Origin: Schistocephalus solidus
Lineage: Eukaryota > Platyhelminthes > Cestoda > Diphyllobothriidea > Diphyllobothriidae
DNA length: 64,000 nucleotides
Direction of reading: 5' to 3'
NCBI GenBank assembly: GCA_017591395.1
Contig: WEDG01000839.1
Location: 62,001-126,000 of the forward strand
Part shown: piece by piece, positions 56,000 through 64,000 of the stretch
How positions within the stretch are numbered: position 1 is the stretch's first letter
How the letters are laid out: the number at the start of each line of letters is the position of its first letter
Translations under genes and position numbers: made by a program
The notes under the pieces: model-generated
What the model was told of the DNA's origin: nothing
The model's database searches: none
Seen by the model: only the letters and a program-made list of their open reading frames with translations

Positions 56000-57410
56000 A
56001 TTAAACGCGGCAATAACCTGAAGGATTAAACATTTCCCAAGGAGTGAAGATAATGTGGGCTGTAGTTGTGATTGGTTGTATACTGTGACACAGGTTAGTC
56101 CTGCTGCCCTGTTACTGAATTCAAAGATGTTCAAATATATCAATCCTTGCCTGAAATTTCCATCGGTGGTTTTGCCATGATATCAGCATTCGGGTGCGCA
56201 CATCATTGACCCGTAGCCCGCTAGAGTGCGGGGTCTCTATTCCTGTATAAGTTGGCGCTATTCAGTTTTCTTTGAAAATATTTGCTCTAGTTTTTACCGG
56301 ATTTCGTCACGTGGTCGATAAATAGTGAGGGATATATTCCAGGTATCCTGGTACTGCCACTTTTTTTCGACTTGACTTTAACCAGCTGCAAGCTAAATTG
56401 CCATAGAAGATTTGCTTGGGGAGGAAAGCGTCGTCCACCCTTAGATGTGAGCGCTCCATCGCAGTTGCATCTGCCTTGGCATGGCTGAATATCAATGACG
56501 CCAGTTCATTTCAGGATCTCCCTACCTGAGTTCCTTTCCTGCGACATCAGAATTAGGATTCGTCAGAGGTAGCTGAGGTTAATTGGGTGAATTTTGCTTG
56601 CTTGACACACGGCCACAGTCCACGTCCCACTGCGTACAAGGACGTTGTCAGTACAACGACCACATACATCCTCAATCTTTGTTGAGCAAGTATCTGCAAC
56701 AATTTCAGACGAATAGCCTTAGTCGACTGGATTTGGAGCTCAAATTTGAACTGTAGTTTCGATTTTAGGGCTTCTTGAAATTTTGCTTACAAGGTTCACC
56801 CATTTTTCCGCTGCTATGGCGTGTGTTTTACTGACATTTGTACAGTGTTGGCTGCAGTCAGTACTGTACGTTGGCTTCAGCATGGCAACTAAAATCTTCG
56901 TGCTGATAGTCAGTCCGAAGTTGAAGCAACCACAGCTAATATGTTCCCACTCCGATGCATGTGTTCTTCAGTCTGGTGTTTGACAGGCAGTCATCGTTGA
57001 AAAAGATATAATGCTTGTTGGTCTTTTAAACCCCCACAAAATGCGTTCAGGAGATGTTATTAGCCAGATCACTTTTGGTTCGGTTGTTGGCACTGATCTC
57101 TCGCAGATCTCAGGGTAGGTTTATGTTAACATAGAGGAGAACCTGAGACGGAATATGGTGGGAGGGACTACGTAACACTATTTTACCTTGATTGCCTCTT
57201 CTAATACCTTTAAGACGATTGCATTTTCAATGACGCAAATAATCACCCCCTTTTTAGAGTTGTCTTATACCTGTGTGAATAGCAACGAACATCCGAATGT
57301 CAGCATGTATTTGAGGGTCTACCGCAATCCACCATGACGAAATCCTTCGTAAATTCTACAAATATGATTTGGAGATAGCCCCATTTTGTTCTAGATAGGA
57401 GCAGTTAAGG
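56000..57410 (-). mobile_element. Decayed non-LTR retrotransposon (LINE) reverse-transcriptase remnant
   Basis: Read on the minus strand, frameshifted pieces follow the order of an endonuclease/reverse-transcriptase polyprotein. Near 57360 is FVEFTKDF (motif A region, normally FVDFTKAFD). Near 57000 is YIFFNDDC (the catalytic FADD motif, here FNDD). NFGLTISTK lies near 56900, then TWTVAVCQASK and RILILMSQERN (56545-56625), LPKQIFYGNL (about 56400-56440) and FQARIDIFEHL near 56140, which matches the C-terminal zinc-finger-like end of such elements. In-frame stops and frameshifts interrupt it throughout and catalytic residues have changed, so it is inactive. It sits in intron 2 of the RGS gene in antisense orientation. 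The family name (RTE- or CR1-like) is uncertain; the identification as a LINE RT is firm. Confidence 0.8.
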
Positions 57411-57909
57411 TGAGTTCAAGAAATCGGTGATCGCGGGAACAAGAAGTGTGTTGACAGGTCTTTCAGAACCTTTCATCAGGAATAATCGCAAAGAAGGGTT
57501 AAAGGAATCAAAAATACTGCCGTATTTATAGGAAACAGTCGCCATGAAACCATATGTGTACCATAATTAACAACTGATGTGATCGTTACCGCGTGTCTAC
57601 TTTATGCGCTTGTTGCTTCTTATTTCATGTCCAAGTTACCAATTCATCTAAATGCATCCTCGTTATTTATCCTTGACATGCTATGTTGTCCTGTAGATTG
57701 TGATTGTGAATTGTAAAAAGTTTAGAAGTACGTTCATCGGTAGGTTGCGTTACCTGTTAGTCTCTTTTTTGCACGTGGCTCGCGTTTTAGACTCACACAA
57801 ACGCCAGTTCTAACCTTGAGTGCCCTCAACCCAAGGTTAAATAAGTCTGGCTGAGGACAGATTTTAAGCTAGAACTAGCCGATACAAGCGAAAATGTAAG
57901 TCCCAAAAC

Positions 57910-57970
57910 GTTACTAAGCTTTATTCGCATGACGTCTCAATTTTCCAACTCACACCCATAATCAGATACA
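57910..57970 (+). repeat. Retroelement-end-like motif, copy 2
   Basis: GCTTTATTCGCATGACGTCTC followed by CTCACACCCATAATCAGATAC, parallel to the copy at 11.3 kb. It lies in intron 2. Confidence 0.5.
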
Positions 57971-58904
57971 GTTTCACATACGGGCCAAAAATAGCCATCT
58001 CAGTCTTCCTGGTTTTTGTCGGTTATCTCCTTGTGCATAATAATAGTGTTACACTATAATGCTTAGAAGATCAAGAGAAATTCACGAAAATAAAAACTAA
58101 AGTTGGTAGCAGTCTTGTAATTTTATTTTTGCATGAAGTGCCGATCACATTCATTATTTCTATGGCACAGCATGGCTGGTCTAGTGAATGAGTCAGAAAA
58201 AGCGTAAAGGAATCCCGCATATATGAACAAACTTTCGCATCTTCTTTGTGCGAATTTCCCTTTAATTAGTCAGGCGAATACCAGAGAAAGGGCGTAATTA
58301 AGACTGCCGATAAATGGTACTTAGTTGCAAATGAAAACTTGGCAATTTTCTGAGTAAATGTCAAATTCTTAGGCTTGTGCAAAATCTGTATCTACAGTTG
58401 AATGTTCCACAAGACGCAGATTACTTCCAAATGGCTGTCTTAACGTAAATTAACTATACTAAGTCCACTTAGTCCAGCAACAAAATTTTAAAAATGGTAC
58501 GGGAAGAACCAACCAGAATTTTTCCTGATAGTTCTAGGAAATCGTTTTATCTGTACTTTGGTTTTGAAATATATTCTGTCGAGTTTTGAACTAATCTGTT
58601 TCGTAATATACAACTTATTAATTTGATTATCGGGATTTGGCAAGCGTTCAAGCGGCAGAGTCAAGAATTCCTCCTGCCTGTCTTTTCCTTCGATGCAAAC
58701 ACACTACCTAAACTAGTAAATATTAAATTAAGTCCTACTGACGTTTTCTTACCTCTAATACCGTTCATATAGGCAGAAACACCTGCTGAGTAACTAATTA
58801 TATACTGAATTTTCATGTTTAGCATTCATTATGTAAAATTTCGCCCACTGCTTTTCTCCGTGTTAAATGTTTACTTAACGAATTTATGCAGAGGGTCAAG
58901 GTCC

Positions 58905-59200
58905 AGGTAGTTCTATGAGCAATAACACGATAGTTCGACCGTCGATTTCGACGATATCCACCGTATGCACCACAGAAGAGTGGTGCAGGGACGTTGACTT
59001 GCACGTGAATTAGTTTTAAGTGATAGTAGCCTTGCGCTGCAGCTACCGCACTCTCTCCCTCCCTTACCTGAAACCGGTGTCATGACAGAGTGAAAAGACT
59101 GGAAGCGGGAGAGTACGCAGGTGGCTGGCGCGGCCGGAGCCGCCCCTGGGCGTACCACACACCTGGCTCGGATCCAACGGAGTGGGAGTGCCATGAGCAA
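58905..59200 (-). repeat. GC-richer dispersed repeat, copy 3
   Basis: The longest visible member of the family, in intron 2 of the RGS gene and antisense to it. Open minus-strand frames of 61 and 95 codons overlap it, but neither resembles a known domain, so I treat them as chance frames in a GC-rich element. Confidence 0.6.
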
Positions 59201-60439
59201 TCAAGAACGCTGATCGAGCAACGGAACGATGTTTTTATCAATCTGTTCGTTTGAATTCATGCAAAAGTTCATCTTCAGAGATGCCATCAGCAACGAAAGA
59301 AGTGACTTATAGGGGGTAAATCCCATCAATGATCCATGCCAAAAGTTTGGATGCGGCTGTGTTGGGCTCTGTACACCAACAAAAAAACGATATACCAATG
59401 ATTGGATTCCCATCAATGCACTAAGTTGCAAAGAATTCGCTGTTTTTATTCTTTCCAAACATGGGCAATTTTCTTGACGGCTAAGAATTCAACTCATGAC
59501 CCGTTGCATAGGTTTGGGTATCAACTCGCAATAATTCGCCACCCCGTCGCACAGTCAATTTATGTTCATGTTTGTGCAAATCGATCAGGTGTTTAGCCTG
59601 GCCTGCATAGGTACGGGGACGATTTTGGCATCAGATGAGATAAACTACGGCACCTTGGTCTCTGGGATTAAGTCGGTCTTTGATTTCTATCACCCCTGCT
59701 CTGCATACTAATTAAAGGTCAATGTGCTATTTCACCACCTAGTTGGGCAACAAAGTACTCTGTCGCTTCTGAACTATCCTTAATTTATGGCATAGCGTGC
59801 CTTATCCTTAGGGTTGTTTCTGCTTGAGTCCTCAGACCCCAAAGCGTAGGCATCAGCTTATAAATGCCGTCGGATAGTCATACCGCATAAATAAGTTGCT
59901 TCTGAACGAATTCAGATTCATTGCGGCAGGCGTAACAGAAGACCGCACGGTCCGATTTCTCCAGTAAGGATAATAAAACAATTTTTTCGGTGATCAAGCA
60001 GCATTTACCCTTGCCCATTTTTACATTTTTGTCAGTGATTAAAAAGATGTTAATCTAGGTAAATAACTAATTACTTTAATTCGGAAAGGTGCTAATTCCG
60101 TTGGAATTTTAATGAATTATCAAAAACATTGTTAATGAATCGCGCAGCTCGCTAAATAGATGATTTTTCCATTTCTGTACGTAATTAGAGGCCGCGAGGC
60201 GGGATCCGGCATTTGAGATCGTGGACAGAGTTATGCCGGTGAGACAACTGTAAATTAGCAGGTCTGAGGTATAAACTACGCTTTTCTCCTAGCACCCTAT
60301 TCACAGTGTTTATAAGAAGCTCTTGAATTCTTGTAAAATTGAATGAATATTTTGGCCCAGCAGCTTAATAAATGTGCTATGCTGTATTTAAAAATTTGCA
60401 TCATTCCATAAGGGTTCAACGTTCATGTTTTCTTGTTAG

Positions 60440-60724
60440 GTAAACCTCGACTCCAAGACGCGACTGAAAACTATATCAGCACTTGCTACCCCAAATCAAC
60501 GCCTATTTGATTCGGCCCAAAAGAAAATTCAAGCCCTTATGGAGAAGGATTCGTATCAACGATTCCTGCGGTCCTCTGACTTTTTGGAATTGAAAAAGAG
60601 TGTATGTCAGCGGAAGTCGAGTACTCATTCGCTCAAAGCATTTGGACTAAGCGATTGTGATCTTAAAGCAATAGTCTCCCTAACAGAACTTCCCTTCGTG
60701 AAAAAGAGCCTTCACTTAAACTAA
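60440..60724 (+). CDS. R4-type RGS protein, terminal exon (end of RGS box, C-terminal tail, stop)
   Basis: The exon starts after acceptor TTGTTAG (AG at 60438-60439) in phase 0 with VNLDSKTR, the canonical continuation of the RGS box. It runs through FDSAQKKIQALMEKDSYQRF to RSSDFLEL, where the domain ends. Family contact positions are conserved: Asn in VNLDS (60443-60445), Leu in ALMEKDS and Arg in SYQRF. A 40-odd-residue tail rich in Ser and Lys follows, ending SLHLN and TAA at 60722-60724. Together the three visible exons give at least 307 residues. There is no DEP, GGL, GoLoco or PDZ domain in them, so the protein belongs with simple R4-like members acting as GTPase-activating proteins for Gi/Gq-type subunits at the membrane (known for the family; target choice here is inference). 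Confidence 0.93.
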   Translation, partial: VNLDSKTRLKTISALATPNQRLFDSAQKKIQALMEKDSYQRFLRSSDFLELKKSVCQRKSSTHSLKAFGLSDCDLKAIVSLTELPFVKKSLHLN

Positions 60725-60985
60725 TCATCAACAGTTTTGTGCTACATGACCCCTGAAACCTGACCACTACATTTCTCAGTGAAAGCAAACTTATTGTCTA
60801 AAGTTTTTTATAAACGTACGCAAATAATAAAGATTCGCAAATCGCGGGTGAACACAAAATTTATTTATTTTTATTTTAAAGATCTTCATTTACAATTTAA
60901 ATTATTTTACGTGATTCTGTTTGCATTAACAGTGCAGAATGTCTTTAGTTGCCAACTTAATAAAATTGATGCAATGCTACGCACT
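60725..60985 (+). other. Probable 3' UTR of the RGS gene with candidate polyadenylation signals
   Basis: AT-rich sequence following the stop codon, with AATAAA at 60826-60831 and again at 60959-60964. Either could direct 3' end formation. The cleavage site cannot be fixed from sequence alone, and an open frame of 74 codons here looks like a chance frame. Confidence 0.5.
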
Positions 60986-61228
60986 TTCCTATTAAAAACG
61001 TAGGCCAAAGCGCAATGTTTATGAGCTTAAGTTTAATTTTTGGACTTAAAATGTACATGCTAGGTAGGAAAGGATTGAAAATCTTTTGGCCATACAAATG
61101 CTTCTGATGTTCAGAATGAAAGGTTAAGCATATTAATTCTTATGATAACCGGCAGAATGTCTTTACTGATTAAAACAAAGATTCAAGTTCCAGGAAACAG
61201 TTCAGATGAAAAATATTCAATACTTGAT

Positions 61229-61285
61229 CCAAGAGCTTTATTCATCAGACGTTTTGGACGCTCACTTGAAACAGCATCAGCGACA
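61229..61285 (+). repeat. Retroelement-end-like motif, copy 3
   Basis: AGAGCTTTATTCATCAGACGTTTTGGACGCTCACTTGAAACAGCATCAG, parallel to the copies at 11.3 and 57.9 kb and more diverged. Confidence 0.45.
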
Positions 61286-61440
61286 GTTGCATAGAAGGAG
61301 TCTGCGCCTGTCTCTGATAATGGTTTCACGCGAGAATATGAAACGCCAATGTATGAGTTCGATTATCTTCAGATGCTCTTGAAGCTGACGGTTATCCAGA
61401 AGAATTCACTATGAAAGGTGCAAAAAGATGAGGAGGAATG

Positions 61441-61690
61441 AAAAGGCCAGATCATCCGTTATGGAAAACCAGTCTGCATGGCCATGGCTGAAAGATTATC
61501 TTCTTTCAGAATAACACCTGCTCAGCTGCTTAGCTTGACAATTTCCTGGCAGTAAAACGAACTCAAAGTAAGACGTTGTCCACGGACTTCGAGGAAGCCT
61601 TGGCCTATAAAGGCGTCAACGGCTCTGACCACAGGTTCATAAACATCAGTTGGCCATCCAGGGTAGCACCTCATACCACGCAATCTGGAT
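61441..61690 (-). pseudogene. Unidentified fossil coding stretch
   Basis: On the minus strand the frame reads SRLRGMRCYPGWPTDVYEPV, VRAVDAFIGQGFLEVRGQRL and TLSSFYCQEIVKLSS, then a stop, then AGVILKEDNLSAMAMQTGFP and a second stop. Composition and the alternation of hydrophobic and charged residues look protein-derived, and the RAVDAFIGQGFLEVRGQRLTLSS part could be a winged-helix-like fragment, but I do not recognise the family. No ATG start or splice context supports a live gene. It may be a remnant of a retroelement or of a host gene. Confidence 0.4.
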
Positions 61691-61798
61691 AATTAATTAA
61701 CTCTGACTCTATACAAATGTGAACTATGGCGAAGACCACACCCTAAGTTATTAACTGGTTGTTCAGTCCATTACCATAACAACTGACGTGATTAGAGA

Positions 61799-61945
61799 AC
61801 ATTGCCAGCAAAACCAAGAGAGACCCTAATGGCCATTTCTGGCTCATTACCTGTCATTACCCAGTTATACCCAACTCTTGGTGTTGCGACACCTGATGCC
61901 CGAACTCGCGACCAATTCTCTAACCATTGAGCCAAGGGCTCGCTG
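61799..61945 (-). mobile_element. tRNA-derived SINE copy, left arm of an inverted pair
   Basis: The minus strand carries A-box CCTTGGCTCAATGGTTAG (61920-61937), a B-box-like GCGAGTTCGGGCATC (61897-61911), and the family tail GGGTATAACTGGGTAATGAC...GAGCCAGAAATGGCCATTAG. It faces a second copy at 62047-62170 head to head. Confidence 0.75.
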
Positions 61946-62046
61946 TCTTGCTGTTTAAGATCTGGGATATTGATATTCGTTGATGAACGCACAATGATTG
62001 TTAACAAAACTCCCTCGTTCATCTTGCTAGACAACTCATTTTCAAG

Positions 62047-62170
62047 CCTTGGCTCAATGGTTAGCACGTTCTGCTTCTGATGAAATGGTCGCGGGTTTGA
62101 CTCTTGCGGTTGGATATGACTGGCTGATGGCGGCTATTAGGCCAGAAAGTACCATTCCAACCTCACTTTT
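62047..62170 (+). mobile_element. tRNA-derived SINE copy, right arm of an inverted pair
   Basis: The A-box CCTTGGCTCAATGGTTAG (62047-62064) is the exact 18-base reverse complement of the A-box in the left copy. The B-box-like GCGGGTTTGACTCTTGC follows at 62091-62107, then the shared tail GTTGGATATGACTGGCTGATGG...GGCCAGAAAGTACC. It belongs to the same family as the 10-kb copy. Confidence 0.75.
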
Positions 62171-64000
62171 CTTTTTCAACATTGTTTATTTAACAGTTTA
62201 ATGTATCTTCCGGCTAGAAGTAGGGTGCGACCTCTGGTGCACAGCATATTCAACCCTGCAGGTTAAATAAGGAGAACGCTGCTTATGGTGTTTTCGCTCT
62301 GAGAATAAGAGAACAGAAGCATTATCCCAAACGTAAATGAAAAGGAAATCCCCACTAAAGGTCGCATCGTCTCTAGAGTTGAAAACGAAACCCTCACGTA
62401 GCAGTTCAAAATAACAACGTGCTTTCAGTGAGAGAATTTTATTTTGACTGAGAACTTCAGAGTCGATGACTATCCACGAACATTTTCTATGGGTTTGTTG
62501 AATGCCTTACATAAATGGTATAAAGATTGCAGGCAATATCCTACAATGACAGATCACACTGCATAGGATGCGTTTCCGATAGTTTAGCTGGGCCTCTTAC
62601 ACAAATGTGAATGCAGGCTACTCACGAACTACACTCAGCAACCCATTGGCGTATGAGGTTGTCAAATGACAATATTCTCAACTAAAAGAAGGCGGTTTTT
62701 GTGCATCATTCTCAACGGAGCTATAACTTAGTGCAAGTATGTCAGAGAGTGAGGCCGGCAACGTTAAAAGGAAATGAGTACCATCAGTTTTTTGTTAAAA
62801 AAACTGTAAGGTCAAAGACTTCAAACTAGGCCACAATGGCCAGTAATCAAAGCATATTTAAGAAAAATGGATGTTCATGGCTTGCTCAATTAACTACCTA
62901 CATAACTTCGGAAGCCAAATGAGGGGTAACAGGGAAGGCATGACACAGTAGGTACATAAAATTGTGACTTAAGTTCATAATAGTGTAGGCGACACAATTC
63001 GAGTTTTAATGAATGTCTGATCCTCACTCCACAGTTGACAACAGTGGCCTTCGTATCAGGCAATTTTTTATGCTTTACCATCAGGAATATCATAATAAAT
63101 ACACAGTTTCTGAAAGTGGCTAACCGAATCCAACCCGCTGCCGATATATTTATCACTTATTTTCTCTTTACCTTTGTCTGCTACCTTTGAATCCTTTTTA
63201 CACCTGACCGATAGTCATACCTTTATTATATTAGCCATAGGAAATATAAAATTGAGAGACGGTAAGTAGCCAAACTCCACAGTTCCGTCAAGTGGCAGCA
63301 GAATCGTCAATTTAACGTATGTCCAGGCTTTTGGATGGGGCCTATGGTTTGTGAGCTGGAGAAGCTGCGAAGGAGCAGATAGTGTGATTCCGTCGAAAAT
63401 GTGTTTCAACGGCTACTGTATTTTTCAATTTTAGGATCAATCAAGAAAATATTCTCTTCAGCACTCGATTAAAAATTTACACATGTAACATCCGTAGCTC
63501 ATGAAAGATTGCAAAACCATGTTGAAGATTGTCAAGTTAACAATGAACATCTACCGCCCTCAATGGGGCTCTTTGCCACGGCTGCAGCTAATGCGTAAGT
63601 GAAAAAGGGTCTTAGCTTTTTGATACTGTGAAGTGCGGTTCTAAAAGTTGTCTATGATGGGGAAATGGACATCAAGATTTTATCTGACATACCCTGATCT
63701 TCTTCCATGATTCCTATGTCCTGTCTTTTTCTTAGTATAATTGATATTTTTCATTGTTTTTTTCAGTGTCTTGGAATCCGATAAAAAACTCCCGAACTAG
63801 ATCCAACTTGATAACCGTATAAACATTTTGTGAGATAACTTGGTGTCCATTGCCAAGCTCACACTATATTTCGGAAGTCTGAAAATGTAATTATAATTTT
63901 GAGTTTAGAATAGAAATATCTTAATATGTTGTAACGGATCTCTTTCGCGCACATTCTGTCTTTCTTGCTCTCTTTCTCCAGTGTAAGTTTTATATTAAAA
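62171..64000. other. Non-coding 3' flank
   Basis: Mixed-composition sequence with short minus-strand frames at 62.9-63.4 kb that match no family I know. No further exon or RNA gene was recognised. Confidence 0.45.

Larger units (their letters stand above)
54576..60439 (+). other. Intron 2 between visible RGS exons
   Basis: A GT-AG intron of 5864 bp, phase 0, with donor GTACGT and acceptor TTGTTAG. It is loaded with old repeats: a LINE reverse-transcriptase fossil on the minus strand (about 56000-57410), retroelement-end-like sequences near 57.4 and 57.9 kb, and a GC-richer repeat at about 58905-59200. The segment 59590-60000 is also GC-richer and may be a further repeat, but I could not assign it. 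Confidence 0.85.

Noticed and set aside
60779..61003. 74-codon plus-strand frame after the RGS stop as an alternative exon
   Set aside because: AT-biased composition, contains candidate polyadenylation signals, and has no acceptor or domain. It is better read as 3' UTR.
61792..62067. 91-codon minus-strand frame near 61.9 kb
   Set aside because: It is the translation of a tRNA-derived SINE and spacer, with A- and B-box sequence inside it.
1..64000. CRISPR arrays, insertion sequences, riboswitches, Shine-Dalgarno sites
   Set aside because: None seen, and the spliced gene and retroposons show that the window is eukaryotic, so such features are not expected.

Overview
This is a stretch of AT-rich eukaryotic nuclear DNA with one recognisable protein gene, broken into exons by multi-kilobase introns and surrounded by old, decayed interspersed repeats. 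There are no bacterial-style gene arrays, no operons and no CRISPR. The style (very AT-rich background, long introns, GC-richer repeat islands, tRNA-derived SINEs, and LINE tails whose C-terminal motifs resemble those I know from flatworm genomes) suggests a parasitic flatworm, most likely a diphyllobothriid-type tapeworm. That assignment is inference; no marker gene in the window fixes the species.

The gene lies on the + strand in the right-hand quarter. Three exons (about 49177-49652, 54412-54575 and 60440-60724) encode a complete RGS box of the small R4 (RGS4/5/16-like) type followed by a short C-terminal tail and a stop codon. Splice sites and codon phases agree across both introns (4.76 kb and 5.86 kb). 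The first visible exon has no in-frame ATG, so the initiator must be in an exon further upstream that I could not identify. The protein would accelerate GTP hydrolysis by G-alpha subunits and so shorten GPCR signalling.

Left part (1-49176): no gene could be recognised. It may be intergenic or partly 5' introns of the RGS gene. It holds a divergent inverted repeat near 3 kb, tRNA-derived SINE copies near 2.4 and 10 kb, a TAA/TAG-rich microsatellite at 11.1 kb, a short repeat block shared by 13.0 and 17.4 kb, a decayed LINE tail on the minus strand at 18.7 kb, an exact 390-bp tandem duplication at 20.5 kb, two members of a GC-richer repeat family at 26.7 and 31.7 kb, and a 222-bp tandem dimer at 36.2 kb.

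Introns and 3' flank: just inside intron 1, about 100 bp after the first exon, is a decayed duplicate of the end of that exon (49755-49868) that has lost its reading frame and splice donor. Intron 2 carries a 1.4-kb LINE reverse-transcriptase remnant in antisense orientation and another GC-richer repeat. Downstream of the stop are candidate polyadenylation signals, a short unidentified fossil coding stretch on the minus strand, and a head-to-head pair of tRNA-derived SINEs able to form a long hairpin.

No previously undescribed system was found. The most specific new observations are the decayed exon duplicate, the exact 390-bp duplication, the antisense LINE fossil in the RGS intron and the inverted SINE pair.
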